DNA of 64,000 bases from Embleya sp049739465 (GTDB taxonomy: Bacteria > Actinomycetota > Actinomycetes > Streptomycetales > Streptomycetaceae). Each line of letters starts with the position of its first letter. Position 1 is the first letter of the stretch. A program made the translations under genes and the position numbers. The notes under the pieces are model-generated. The model saw nothing but the letters and a program-made list of their open reading frames with translations, did no database searches and was not told where the DNA came from. This document shows positions 1 through 8,916 of the stretch, piece after piece. The stretch is taken from contig NZ_JBMHHY010000011.1 in assembly GCF_049739465.1 (NCBI RefSeq), forward strand, positions 124,001 to 188,000, written 5' to 3'.

Positions 1-2
1 GC

Positions 3-1310
3 GACATCGGTGACGCCGGGACGCAGACCCTGGGCGGGGTGCCCTCGGGCGACCTGTTCGCCCTCGCCAACGCCGTGGCCACCCTCCTCGACGCACCGAT
101 CACCATCGAGGACCGGCGCTCGCACATCCTCGCCTTCTCCGGCCGACAGGACGAGGCCGACCCCTCCCGGGTGGCCACCATCCTGGCCCGCCGCGTCCCC
201 GACGCATACCTGCGCATCCTCGAAGGCCGCGGCGTCTTCAAGGAGTTGTACCGCAGCCGGGAGCCGGTGTTCATCGCCCCCGCGACCCTCGACGAGGGCG
301 AGACGGCGCTTGCGCGCGTGGCGATCGTGGTCCGGGCCGGCGACGAGATCCTCGGCTCGATCTGGGCCGCCGTGGCACAACCGCTCAGCCCGGAACGCAC
401 CGAGGCCTTCCGCGAGGCGTCGAAGCTGGTGGCGCTCCACCTGCTGCGCCACCGGGCCGGCGCCGACGCCGAGCACCGGCTGCGTGCGGACCTGGTCACC
501 ACCGTGCTGGAGGGTGGCCCCGGTACGGCCGACGCGCTCGCCCGGCTGGGCCTGGTGCGCGAGCCCACGGTGGTCCTCGCCCTGGGCCTGGCCCCGGCGC
601 CCGGTGCGGACCACACCCAACTCACCGCCGAACACCAACGGTTGACCGCGGCGTTCGCGATCCACCTCAACGCCGTGCAACCGCGCTCGGCCGTCGCCCT
701 CCTCGGCGACATCGCCTACGCCGTCCTGCCCGCGCCGGGCGACCCGACCGCAGGCTGCGAGCGCGCGGTACAGATCGCCACGAACTTCCTGGAACGTACC
801 GGCGATCGGGTCAAGGCGCTGATCGGCATCGGCTCGATCGCGCACGAACCCGCCGCGCTGCGCCGCTCGCGGACGAACGCGGACCGCGCGCTGCGCGTAC
901 TGTCGAGCGGCCAGGCGAATCGACGGGTCGCCGCGATCGCCGACGTCTACATCGACGCCCTGCTCCTGGAGATCCGCGACCTCGCCGCGGCCAACGGCGA
1001 CGAATTCGCCGGACCGCTCGCCCGCCTGGTCGCCTACGACACCAAGCACAACACCAACCTGGTCGAGACGCTGCGGGCCTGGCTGGACGCCTTCGGCGAC
1101 GTAGCCTCCGCGTCGGCGAGCATGTTCGTGCACGCCAACACGTTCCGCTACCGGATGCGGCGGATGGCCGAGGTCGGCCGGATCGACCTCCAGGACCCGG
1201 CGGCGCGGTTCGCGATCACGTTGCAACTGCGGTTGATGAACCCCCAGTCCGGCGCGCCGACCCGGGATGCGCCGAGCGCGGAACCCGGCGCGACCCGGTC
1301 CGCGCCGTAG
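3..1310 (+). CDS. PucR/CdaR-type transcriptional regulator (5' end outside window)
   Basis: This is a transcriptional regulator of the PucR/CdaR type, a family that usually controls purine, sugar-acid or other catabolic genes. The reading frame is open to the left edge of the window, so the N-terminus is probably missing. A GTG at 39 is possible, but no clear ribosome site precedes it. About residues 1-150 look like a GAF-like sensory region. The C-terminal ~60 residues contain the family helix-turn-helix, visible as HANTFRYRMRRM followed by a DLQDPAARFAITLQLRL-like segment. A Pro/Ala-rich tail of about 20 residues ends the protein. The ligand cannot be told from sequence. The SpoIIE phosphatase gene starts 121 bp downstream on the same strand and could be cotranscribed. 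Confidence 0.8.
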   Translation, partial: DIGDAGTQTLGGVPSGDLFALANAVATLLDAPITIEDRRSHILAFSGRQDEADPSRVATILARRVPDAYLRILEGRGVFKELYRSREPVFIAPATLDEGETALARVAIVVRAGDEILGSIWAAVAQPLSPERTEAFREASKLVALHLLRHRAGADAEHRLRADLVTTVLEGGPGTADALARLGLVREPTVVLALGLAPAPGADHTQLTAEHQRLTAAFAIHLNAVQPRSAVALLGDIAYAVLPAPGDPTAGCERAVQIATNFLERTGDRVKALIGIGSIAHEPAALRRSRTNADRALRVLSSGQANRRVAAIADVYIDALLLEIRDLAAANGDEFAGPLARLVAYDTKHNTNLVETLRAWLDAFGDVASASASMFVHANTFRYRMRRMAEVGRIDLQDPAARFAITLQLRLMNPQSGAPTRDAPSAEPGATRSAP

Positions 1311-1431
1311 GGCGTGTCCTCGAGCCACCGTCGCGAACCTCGTCGGACCGACCGGCGATTTCACCGCCGAATGTCGCGCCTAATGGGAGATACTGGGCAA
1401 ATCGACCCGACGGTCCCGGAAGGATCCAAGC

Positions 1432-3525
1432 GTGGCGGAAGACGGTCCCGGTGCCCCCGCCTTCGAGCTGCCCGCGGAGTGGACGGGGCCACTCGCACAC
1501 GCCGTCTTCCACCAGGAGGCGGTACTGCTCGCGGCCGTGGACCCCGACCTGCGGGTCATCGCCACCAACGCGACCGCCGAACACTTCCCGCGCACCCCGA
1601 TCGACCGAGGCGACGACCTGGCCGCCGTCTTCACCGGCCTCGGCCTCGACCACCTGGTGCCCGCCCTCGGCCGCGCACTGTCCCCGACGCAACCCCCACT
1701 GCGCAGATGGCCCCTGGTCCCCGCCCGCGCCGCCGACGGCACCCTGCTACACCTCACCCTCGGCATCCTGCGCGTCGAACCCCGCACCGGACCCGCCCTC
1801 GGCCTGCTCGTCACCGTGACCGACACCACCGAACTGGTCCGCGCCGAATCCCGCTTCGAGGTCGTCCGCGAAGCCGCCGAGACCATCGGCGCCTCCCTCG
1901 ACGTCGCCGAGACCGCACAACAACTCGCCGACCTGCTCGCCCCACGACTGGCCGACCTGGTCGCCGTACACCTCGCCGAGGCGGTCCTGGCCGGCGACGA
2001 ACCCGCGACCGACCCCGCCACCGGCTACACCCCCGACATCCGCGCCGGAGTCGCCCACACCGGCGACGCCTGGCCCGAGGCACTGATCCAGGTCGGCGAA
2101 CGGCCGCCCGTCCCACCCGACCTCCCCTCGGTCCGGGCCATGGAGACCGGCGCCACCCTGCTGATCCCCCACCTCGACCCGCTCCCCGCCGACGCCACCG
2201 TGCCGGAAAACGCGCACAGCCTGCTGGCCGTACCGCTGTTCGCGCGCGGCCACGTACTCGGCAGCGTGCAACTGTGGCGCACCGAGCGGCCCGACCCCTT
2301 CGACGAGAACGACGCCCGCCTGGTCGAGGAGATCGTCTCGCGCGCCGCACTGAGCGTGGACAACGCCCGCCGCTACACCCGCGAACGTAAGGTCGCACTC
2401 GCCCTGCAACACAGCCTGCTCCCCGAGGCCGGCAACGACGAACCCGCCGCCGAGACCTTCGCGGCCTACCTGCCGACGGCCTCCTCGGCCGGCATCGGCG
2501 GCGACTGGTACGACCTGATCCCGCTGTCCTCGCTCCGCCTGGCCTTCGTCGTCGGCGACGTCACCGGCCACGGCCTCCAGGCCAGCGCGACGATGGGCCG
2601 ACTGCGCACCGCCGTCCAAGCCCTCGCCGACATGGACCTGCCGCCGGACGAACTGCTGACCCACGTGGACGACCTGGTCCAACGTTTCCCCAACCGCTCC
2701 GGCGGCACCGCCGCCGCGATCGGCGCGACCTGCCTGTACGCCGAATACGACCCGGTCACCGGCCGCTGCCGAATGGCCTCCGCCGGGCACCCGCCGCCCG
2801 CCGTGGTCGGACCCGACGGACACGCCCGGTTCGTCGAACTGGAGGCCGGACCACCCCTCGGGGTCGGCGGCATGCCCTTCGAGATCGCCGAGGTCGACCT
2901 CGCGCCCGGCAGCGTCCTGCTCCTCTACAGCGACGGCCTGGTCGCCGGACCCGACCACGACCTCGAAGCCGGCCTGCGACACCTCCTCGCCCGCCTCGAA
3001 CAGACCGACACCGCACACCGCGACCTGGACAAGATCGGCCGCGAACTGCTCGACACCGCCACGACCGGACCGCGCGACGACGACACCACACTCCTCCTGG
3101 CCCGGGTCCGCCCACTGCCCGAGCAGGACAGCGTGCGCTGGGAGTTGCCCGCCGACCCGGCACACGTGGCCCACGCCCGCGAACTCAGCAGCGGGCAACT
3201 CGCCGCCTGGGGCCTGGAACACCTCGTGTTCACCACCGAACTCATCGTCAGCGAACTGGTCACCAACGCCATCCGCTACGGCGAACACGGCCCCGTCACG
3301 GTGCGCCTGATCCGCGGCCCGGACGTGCTGATCTGCGAGGTCTCCGACCCCGGCAACACCCAACCCCGGCTACGCCGCGCCCGCACCACCGACGAAGGCG
3401 GCCGGGGCCTGTTCCTGGTCGCCCAACTCACCCGACGCTGGGGAAGCCGGTACGAACACAGCGGCAAGACGATCTGGGCCGAACAGGAGACCTCCCCGGA
3501 CCCGGACGCCTGGGACCTGGGGTAA
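1432..3525 (+). CDS. PAS/GAF/SpoIIE (PP2C-type) serine phosphatase with HATPase domain
   Basis: This 697-residue cytoplasmic signalling protein belongs to the SpoIIE-type phosphatases that abound in streptomycetes and act in anti-sigma/anti-anti-sigma partner switching. A GTG start follows a GGAAGGA site. Residues 5-130 are PAS-like and 140-300 GAF-like. Residues ~325-545 form the PPM/SpoIIE domain, with GIGGDWYD and GDVTGHG metal-binding motifs and a late D-D-D-T motif. Residues ~560-690 are an anti-sigma-type HATPase (SELVTNAIRYG N-box and a GRGLFLV G-box). Both the kinase-like and phosphatase motifs look intact. No anti-sigma factor partner lies beside it, so its target is unknown. Confidence 0.93.
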   Translation: MAEDGPGAPAFELPAEWTGPLAHAVFHQEAVLLAAVDPDLRVIATNATAEHFPRTPIDRGDDLAAVFTGLGLDHLVPALGRALSPTQPPLRRWPLVPARAADGTLLHLTLGILRVEPRTGPALGLLVTVTDTTELVRAESRFEVVREAAETIGASLDVAETAQQLADLLAPRLADLVAVHLAEAVLAGDEPATDPATGYTPDIRAGVAHTGDAWPEALIQVGERPPVPPDLPSVRAMETGATLLIPHLDPLPADATVPENAHSLLAVPLFARGHVLGSVQLWRTERPDPFDENDARLVEEIVSRAALSVDNARRYTRERKVALALQHSLLPEAGNDEPAAETFAAYLPTASSAGIGGDWYDLIPLSSLRLAFVVGDVTGHGLQASATMGRLRTAVQALADMDLPPDELLTHVDDLVQRFPNRSGGTAAAIGATCLYAEYDPVTGRCRMASAGHPPPAVVGPDGHARFVELEAGPPLGVGGMPFEIAEVDLAPGSVLLLYSDGLVAGPDHDLEAGLRHLLARLEQTDTAHRDLDKIGRELLDTATTGPRDDDTTLLLARVRPLPEQDSVRWELPADPAHVAHARELSSGQLAAWGLEHLVFTTELIVSELVTNAIRYGEHGPVTVRLIRGPDVLICEVSDPGNTQPRLRRARTTDEGGRGLFLVAQLTRRWGSRYEHSGKTIWAEQETSPDPDAWDLG

Positions 3526-3545
3526 CCGTGCCGCCCGCACCGGGT

Positions 3546-3563
3546 GATCCGCACCCGCGGATC
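3546..3563. terminator. Short convergent hairpin, possible terminator
   Basis: A 7-bp perfect inverted repeat (GATCCGC / GCGGATC) with a 4-nt ACCC loop lies between the convergent ends of the SpoIIE phosphatase gene and the AhpD-like gene. It has no T-tract, which is usual for actinomycete terminators. It touches the AhpD-like stop codon, so its role is uncertain. Confidence 0.4.
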
Positions 3564-4065
3564 AGGTCGAAGGCCTCGCGGCGACGACGTGCCGCACGGG
3601 GTGCTTGCTCAGGATGGACACCCGATTGAAGGCATTCATCGCGATCGCCACCCAGATCACCGCCGAAATCTCGGCCTCCGACAACACCGCCCGCGCCCCC
3701 GCGTACGCGCGCTCCTGCGCACCCGCATCCGCCGGATGTGTGGTGGCCTCGGCCAGCGCGAGCGCCGACCGCTCCCGGGCGGTGAACAACTCGGTGTCCC
3801 GCCACGCGGGCAACACGCCCAGCCGCTGCGCCGTCTCGCCCGCGTGCAGGGCGGCCCGAGTGTGCAGGTCCAGGCAGAACGCGCAGCCGTTGAGCTGGGA
3901 CACCCGGATGTCGATCAACTCGACCAGCGCCCGCTCCAGACCCGCATCGGCGGCCACCTCCCGAACGGCCTCGCCGGTCGCGAGCAACGCCTTGTACGCG
4001 TCGGGGCTTTGCTTGTCGATGTAGACGCGTTTGCCGGTCGCCGCCACTGCCGCCGCCTGTGTCAC
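3562..4065 (-). CDS. Carboxymuconolactone decarboxylase / AhpD-core family protein
   Basis: This is a small alpha-helical protein of about 167 residues in the AhpD-like superfamily, whose members are peroxidases or decarboxylases. The redox signature is visible as CAFCLDLH, which matches the CxxC...H active site of AhpD-type peroxidases and is preceded by VSQLNG. The GTG at 4065 is preferred because GAGGGAG lies 6-8 nt upstream. An upstream in-frame GTG at 4101 has no such site. The gene is convergent with the SpoIIE phosphatase gene and is followed upstream by the CIS locus, with no evident functional link. An antioxidant role is likely, but the substrate cannot be assigned. Confidence 0.88.
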   Translation of the reverse strand: MTQAAAVAATGKRVYIDKQSPDAYKALLATGEAVREVAADAGLERALVELIDIRVSQLNGCAFCLDLHTRAALHAGETAQRLGVLPAWRDTELFTARERSALALAEATTHPADAGAQERAYAGARAVLSEAEISAVIWVAIAMNAFNRVSILSKHPVRHVVAARPST

Positions 4066-4171
4066 GTGAACTCCCTCGTCGTGCGCGCGCTCTGCGCGCA
4101 CGTCCTATCATCACCGGCGGTCCGGGCGGGTGGCCGCCGGGGGCGTCCCGGCGGAGTCCCGGCGGCGGCCC

Positions 4172-5605
4172 TCAGGTGCGTTTGAAGAACTCGATCTCGC
4201 CGAGCGCGATGGGCTGTTCCCCGACCGGACCGGCCGCCGCGCGGATGATCAGCCGGACCGAGAGCACGTCACTGATACCCATCCGGAAGGTTTGTGGGCC
4301 CGGTTTGTCGGCGAAGGTCAAGGTTCGGGTGTCCACCCGGCCGGTCGACGAGGTGATCTGCAGATCGGCCAGGGTGGGACGGGCGCCGCGGTTGAACTCC
4401 TGCGGCTCGGTCGAGACGCCGGTGTGTACGACGACCCCCACCAGACGAAACGGGGTGGCGAATGTGCAGATCAGCGAATCCCCGATGGCGGGCGCACCCC
4501 AGTACACGTTGGTCAGGCCGTCGGTCGCCGCAGCCGCCGGATGTCCGGGGGCCTCGGCACTGGCGGTGACGTTCGCCGGGGTCACCTGGTTCGCGCTCCC
4601 GAGTTTGTCCTTCGTGTCCTCGAACAACGAGCGGGCCACCGGGACGAGCAGGAACGCCGCGAGCACCAGGGCCAGTACGACCAGCACCGCGACGATCCGC
4701 GCCGGCCACCGACCGGACCCGACACGCACCCGACGGCGAAACGGCCAGATGGTCCGCCACCACGGCAGCGGCGCCACCGATGCGGCCGGCCGCAGCCGGG
4801 CCGCACAGCGGCGACAGAACTGGCGCTCCGGCCGGTTCGGGGTGCCACACACGGGACACGGCGGGCCGTCCTGCGGGTTGTTCACCTCGACCGGTCGCAC
4901 CACGGGCCGCGGCGCCACCGGTCTCGCGGGTCGGACCGGCATCACGGGGGCGATCTCCGGGGCGGGTGGGGGTACTTGGGGGGTCGGCGGTGGCGGTGGT
5001 GGTGCCGGTGCCTGCGGCGTGCGCGGGGGCATCGGGGGTACGGGCGGCGGTACCGGTGGCGGTGCCGACGGCGGCAGTGCCGGGTGCTCCGACCGCACCG
5101 GTTCCGCCTGCCGAGTCGCCGCCTCCCGGGCGGGCTCCGGCGGCGGGGCCACCGGCCGAGCCGGCGCCGCGCCCGCACCGCCTGCCGGGCCGGCCGGGCC
5201 CGTACTGCCTGACGCGCCTGCTGCGCCTGCGCCACTTGCTGGGCCCGCGCCGCCAACCGGGCCCGTACCGCCGGCAGTTCCCGTACCGCCTGCCGCGCCG
5301 GTCGGGCCCGCGCCGCCGGCCGCGCCCGCACCGCCCGCCGCGCCGGCCCCGCGCCCACCGCCCGCCCCGCTCGCACCGTCCGCCGCGCCCCCGGTCGCCG
5401 GCGTCGTCGGAGGAGGAGGCGTCGCCGGGGCCGGGGGCGTCGCCGGGGCCGGGGGCGTCCGTCCCGCCGGCCCCCCAGCCTCGCCGCCTCTCGGCGCCGG
5501 CGCCCCACCAGCTGCCTCCTGCGACCAGCCCAGATACGACCCGCAGTTCCCGCAGAAGTCGTCGTCCTCCGCGTTCGCGGCCCCGCACGCCGGACACGAG
5601 CGCAT
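4172..5605 (-). CDS. CIS-associated zinc-ribbon membrane protein with C-terminal NADase-type glycan-binding-like domain
   Basis: The protein has about 477 residues. It opens with a zinc ribbon (CPACG...CGNC) at residues 4-22, followed by ~200 residues of Pro/Ala/Gly-rich low complexity. A second zinc ribbon (CPVCG...CRRC) comes next, then a basic stretch and one hydrophobic segment (IVAVLVVLALVLAAFLLV) at about residue 280-300. The C-terminal ~140 residues form a beta-rich domain resembling the discoidin/NADase-type glycan-binding module found beside actinobacterial CIS loci. The ATG at 5605 sits just after the TGA of the upstream tail gene and behind a GAGAGGGGGG site. The layout predicts a cytoplasmic zinc-ribbon part, one membrane pass and an outer glycan-facing domain. 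A role in anchoring or docking the particle is inferred. Confidence 0.8.
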   Translation of the reverse strand: MRSCPACGAANAEDDDFCGNCGSYLGWSQEAAGGAPAPRGGEAGGPAGRTPPAPATPPAPATPPPPTTPATGGAADGASGAGGGRGAGAAGGAGAAGGAGPTGAAGGTGTAGGTGPVGGAGPASGAGAAGASGSTGPAGPAGGAGAAPARPVAPPPEPAREAATRQAEPVRSEHPALPPSAPPPVPPPVPPMPPRTPQAPAPPPPPPTPQVPPPAPEIAPVMPVRPARPVAPRPVVRPVEVNNPQDGPPCPVCGTPNRPERQFCRRCAARLRPAASVAPLPWWRTIWPFRRRVRVGSGRWPARIVAVLVVLALVLAAFLLVPVARSLFEDTKDKLGSANQVTPANVTASAEAPGHPAAAATDGLTNVYWGAPAIGDSLICTFATPFRLVGVVVHTGVSTEPQEFNRGARPTLADLQITSSTGRVDTRTLTFADKPGPQTFRMGISDVLSVRLIIRAAAGPVGEQPIALGEIEFFKRT

Positions 5606-5607
5606 GG

Positions 5608-6171
5608 TCACCCCCCTCTCTCGTCGGGCGGTCCGGGCAGGATCTCGACCCGGCAGGTGAGGTGGACCGGACACGAGGACCGGACCACGTCGAGCACCCG
5701 TTCCTCGTCCACGTCCGGCGTGCGCACCGGCCAGACCCGGACGTACAGTTCGCCGGACGGCGCGGCCGGCAGCTCGGTGTTCGGCGCGGCCGACCACGTC
5801 GCACCGCCTCCGTCGGCGATGTCGGCGTGTACGCCACAGCACAACCACAGACGCTCGATCAGCCCACGTCGTGTGCCGCGGCGCCGGTGCAGGTCGATCG
5901 CCCGGGCCAGCACGACCCGGCGCAGCTCGTCGGGCCACCCGGCGGCGAACTCGATCCCCACCCAGGACGACAACCAGGGCAGGAAGTCCACCGGGGCGAG
6001 CGCCGGGTCGAAGTAGGCCGGCAGGTTGTCCAGCGTGGCGAACACCGGGGCAAGGACGGTGTCGAGACCTGCGGTGAACCGCTGGGCCAGGTCGTCGTCC
6101 GCGTACAGCGCGGGCAGCAGTTCGCCGATCGGGTGGCGGGTGGCAAGCCCCGGTACGGCGGCCCGGCTCAT
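5608..6171 (-). CDS. CIS baseplate/tail protein, P2 gpI-like (Afp12-like)
   Basis: The protein has 187 residues and matches the phage tail protein I-like family used in CIS baseplate wedges. Typical features are an early region ending in HPIGELLPALYADD, the segment FATLDNLPAYFDP, and WLSSWVGIEF followed by RGTRRGLIERL. The ATG overlaps the TGA of the preceding baseplate gene by 4 bp (ATGA), so translation is probably coupled. A longer open frame extends upstream, but it only shadows the baseplate gene. The protein should act with the GpJ-like protein encoded just upstream in the wedge that clamps the sheath-tube complex. Confidence 0.87.
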   Translation of the reverse strand: MSRAAVPGLATRHPIGELLPALYADDDLAQRFTAGLDTVLAPVFATLDNLPAYFDPALAPVDFLPWLSSWVGIEFAAGWPDELRRVVLARAIDLHRRRGTRRGLIERLWLCCGVHADIADGGGATWSAAPNTELPAAPSGELYVRVWPVRTPDVDEERVLDVVRSSCPVHLTCRVEILPGPPDERGG

Positions 6172-8132
6172 CCGGCACCGTCCCCGTCGCGCGCGGTGAC
6201 CACCACCTGGTGCCGGTAGGAGAACACCAGCGCGTTGCGCGCCACCTCGATCCGCTCGACCGGTGCGCCGCGCCGCCCGGTGATCGGATCCGCCGGGAAC
6301 AACCGCACCTCCTCGACCAGTCCGGCGCCCACCACCGCCTGCAATACGGCGAACACCTCCCCGTACTGCACGGGCCGCCCGAACGGCCACCCCGTGCCGT
6401 CGACCCCACCGCGCAGCGGATTCACCCGGCGGTACAGCGCGTCGAGCGCGTCCTCGCGCACCCGGTCCACCTCGCCGGCCGTCGTCGCGACCAGCCGGGC
6501 GACCACCGTGACGCCCTGATACGCCGGTGGTTCCACGACCAGCCGGGTGCCCACCAGGCGGCGCTCGTCCAGCCGCTCGGCGATCGCGGCCAGGACTCGA
6601 TCGGAGGGGATCAACTGCTCGAAGCGCAGCCGATCCCCCTCGTCCGCCACCGCGTCCGGCACCACCAGGACCCGGACCGCGCCACCTTCGCCGGCCACCA
6701 TCGGCAGGCACCGCACCCGCCGTACCGACGGCGCGGCCTGGCGCGCGATGATCTCGTAGTCCTCGGCGGTGACCGCCCGTTCCTGTACGCGCAGCACATT
6801 CGGCGCCCGCAGCTTGGCGTTGTCCACCGTCTCGCCGTCCACCCCGCCGTGCGCCGCCTCGCGGTTGTCCACGTCGGCCACGTACGGCACCGAACTGCGC
6901 AACACCCGGATCGTCCCGCGCGCGACGTTCCCGGCCGTGCCGCCACCGGTGCGGTAGCGCGGGACGCGCAGATGCGCGCCCTTGGCCGGTACCGCGCCGT
7001 AGTTGCGCATCGTCCCGTCCGGCTCCCGGACCGCCGGCGGGAAGGCGAACTCGCCGGAGGTGGCGTCGACGCGGACATGCCGGTCCACCGGCGAGGACGC
7101 GCCGAAGTGCTCCACTGCCGTCCAGGTCCGCCACCCCTCCGCCGACGACTCCTCGACCACCGGCGGCTCACCGTCGAGCAACAACGGCGCCCGGCTCACC
7201 ACGAAGCGCTGCCCGGCGACCCCTTCGGAGACACCGAGCAGCACATCCGACACCGCCTCGGCGTGCTCGACCGTCGCGGTGGCACCGACGGTGAACACCT
7301 CCGCCTCGCGGATGGTCGGCGACTCGGCGTAGAACGGCTGCCCCGCCACCGGCGCGACCACCCGACAGCGCAACCACCCGGCCCGCGTACCGGCGACCAC
7401 CGACGCGGTATGCCCGCCCGGCACGAACACGATCACCTCGCCGGGCCGGTTCAGCCCACCCGTACTGTCCGTGCCCACCTCGCAGTCCAACCACCGCGCC
7501 CCGTCCCACGCCTCCCACACCAGCGGTGGTTGCCGAGGATCCACCCCCACACCCTCCACCCGACTGTCCAGGCGCACCGCGACGATGCACCGAGGTACGG
7601 CGGTCGGCAGCCCGAACAACATCGCGTCCCCGGGGACCGGCCGAGCCTGGAAGCACGGGATGTCCGTACCGGCGGCGAGCAACGCGGTGCGATCGCTCTG
7701 ACCCCCCGACATCGGCGCCGTCACCAGCCGGACCAACGCACTGGGCACGATCGGCAGATCCGCGACGGTCGAGAACACCACCGCCTCGCGCGTCTCGCTG
7801 CCGGCGGTGGCCACCTCGGTGCCCGCGCCCAGGAACACCGTCTCCGGTTGCGGTGCGGACAACCAGAAATCGACCTCGGCGGTCGCCGCGGCCGGCGGGA
7901 ACAGGGTGATCCCGAGCAGGTCCAGGAACGCCGCGTAGTTCTTCTCCGGCACCCGATTCAGCCGATACAGCAGCTGGTCGATCATGTACGCGAACGTCTC
8001 GATCAGGGTGACCCCCGGATCCGACACGTTGTGGTCGGTCCACTCCGGCGCACGCTGCTGGACGTAGCGCTTGGCCTCGTCGACGAGTTGTTGGAAGCGC
8101 CGGTCGTCGAGATTGGGCGAGGGCAGTGCCAT
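6168..8132 (-). CDS. CIS putative baseplate assembly protein, GpJ-like (Afp11-like)
   Basis: This 654-residue baseplate component matches the putative baseplate assembly protein family (P2 GpJ / Afp11). The N-terminus has the recognisable pattern RRFQQLVDEAKRYV...WTDHNVSDPGVTLIE, followed by FAYMIDQLLYRLNRVPEK. The C-terminal third, from about residue 410, contains VTAEDYE, another typical element. Length agrees with family members. Start and stop are coupled: its ATG overlaps the gp25 stop (TGATG) and its stop overlaps the next ATG (ATGA). It should form the wedge ring together with the gp25-like and gpI-like neighbours. Confidence 0.92.
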   Translation of the reverse strand: MALPSPNLDDRRFQQLVDEAKRYVQQRAPEWTDHNVSDPGVTLIETFAYMIDQLLYRLNRVPEKNYAAFLDLLGITLFPPAAATAEVDFWLSAPQPETVFLGAGTEVATAGSETREAVVFSTVADLPIVPSALVRLVTAPMSGGQSDRTALLAAGTDIPCFQARPVPGDAMLFGLPTAVPRCIVAVRLDSRVEGVGVDPRQPPLVWEAWDGARWLDCEVGTDSTGGLNRPGEVIVFVPGGHTASVVAGTRAGWLRCRVVAPVAGQPFYAESPTIREAEVFTVGATATVEHAEAVSDVLLGVSEGVAGQRFVVSRAPLLLDGEPPVVEESSAEGWRTWTAVEHFGASSPVDRHVRVDATSGEFAFPPAVREPDGTMRNYGAVPAKGAHLRVPRYRTGGGTAGNVARGTIRVLRSSVPYVADVDNREAAHGGVDGETVDNAKLRAPNVLRVQERAVTAEDYEIIARQAAPSVRRVRCLPMVAGEGGAVRVLVVPDAVADEGDRLRFEQLIPSDRVLAAIAERLDERRLVGTRLVVEPPAYQGVTVVARLVATTAGEVDRVREDALDALYRRVNPLRGGVDGTGWPFGRPVQYGEVFAVLQAVVGAGLVEEVRLFPADPITGRRGAPVERIEVARNALVFSYRHQVVVTARDGDGAG

Positions 8133-8554
8133 CAGCTCACTCCTGCGTCCCGGGAACCCGCCGCGGACGGGATCGTATAGAACGGGAAGACCAGGTTGCG
8201 TACATCGTTGGTGGCCCGCACCAGGTAGCGCACGTCGATGTAGAGCGTGCCCTCGTCGATCGAGTCCAGCGCGATCAGCACATCGGTCACCTCGATCCGC
8301 GGCTCCCAGCGCTCCAGCGCGACCCGCGTCTCGTGCGCGATCCGCCCGGCGGTGGCCCCGTCGCCCGTCGCGAAGACGTAGTCGTGGATCCCGCAGCCGA
8401 ACTCCGGCCGCATCGGCCGCTCACCCGGCGCGGTGCCGAGTACCAGCCGGATCGCCTCCTCGATCTCCCGATCCCGCTCGACCATGCCGATCCCACCTGT
8501 CGGACCCACCCGCAACGGGAACCCCCAACCACGCCCGATGAAGCGCCCACTCAC
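8132..8554 (-). CDS. CIS baseplate protein, GPW/gp25 family (Afp9-like)
   Basis: This 140-residue protein of the gp25 family seeds sheath assembly on the baseplate in phages, T6SS and CIS. Hallmarks are an early GWGFPLRV segment, then EIEEAIRLVLGTAPGERPMRPEFGCGI (here split as the family R-P-E-FG-xG motif), and a C-terminal beta region (LVFPFY). The GTG at 8554 overlaps the TGA of the PAAR gene by 4 bp (GTGA), which fixes the start better than the internal ATG at the MVERD position. Coding is tightly coupled on both sides. Confidence 0.92.
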   Translation of the reverse strand: MSGRFIGRGWGFPLRVGPTGGIGMVERDREIEEAIRLVLGTAPGERPMRPEFGCGIHDYVFATGDGATAGRIAHETRVALERWEPRIEVTDVLIALDSIDEGTLYIDVRYLVRATNDVRNLVFPFYTIPSAAGSRDAGVS

Positions 8555-8865
8555 AGCAGCCCCCCGATCAGCACGTTCGGCGCGCCGAGCACGACCTTCG
8601 CACCACACGCGGTGTTGTCGCCCACCCGCGCCGCGGGCAGCCCGCCGATCAGCACCACGCCGGCCGCCACCGCGCCCGGGCTCGGCAGCACCACGTTGGC
8701 CGGCCCCAACTCCGGGTGCGCCGGGCACACATGCAGGCTTCCGGTGACCGCGGCCGGCCGGGCGCCGATCAACACGGTGGCGACGGCGACCGCGGCACCC
8801 GGTGGCGGGGTGCCCAGCAGGCCGCCGTGTTCGGTGGCGTCGCCGGTACGGGCTGCGGGAGGCAT
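8551..8865 (-). CDS. PAAR-domain spike-tip protein (Afp10-like)
   Basis: This 104-residue PAAR protein caps the VgrG spike. It shows the repeated PAAR pattern: an early P-A-A-R-x-G-D-x-T-x-H-G-G segment, PG-rich turns, VLIGGLPAARVGD, and metal-binding His/Cys residues (H13, the CPAH segment, a late Cys). An AAGGAG site precedes the ATG. It is followed by gp25 with a 4-bp overlap and preceded by VgrG. There is no C-terminal toxin extension, so this PAAR is a bare tip rather than an effector carrier. Confidence 0.92.
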   Translation of the reverse strand: MPPAARTGDATEHGGLLGTPPPGAAVAVATVLIGARPAAVTGSLHVCPAHPELGPANVVLPSPGAVAAGVVLIGGLPAARVGDNTACGAKVVLGAPNVLIGGLL

Positions 8866-8916
8866 CGTCGCTGCTCCTTGACTCGATGGAAGGGGACAAC
8901 TGCCTTGGCACTCCGG

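Noticed and set aside
4059..5660. Plus-strand Pro/Gly-rich collagen-like frame
   Set aside because: It is the complement of the zinc-ribbon gene's low-complexity region.
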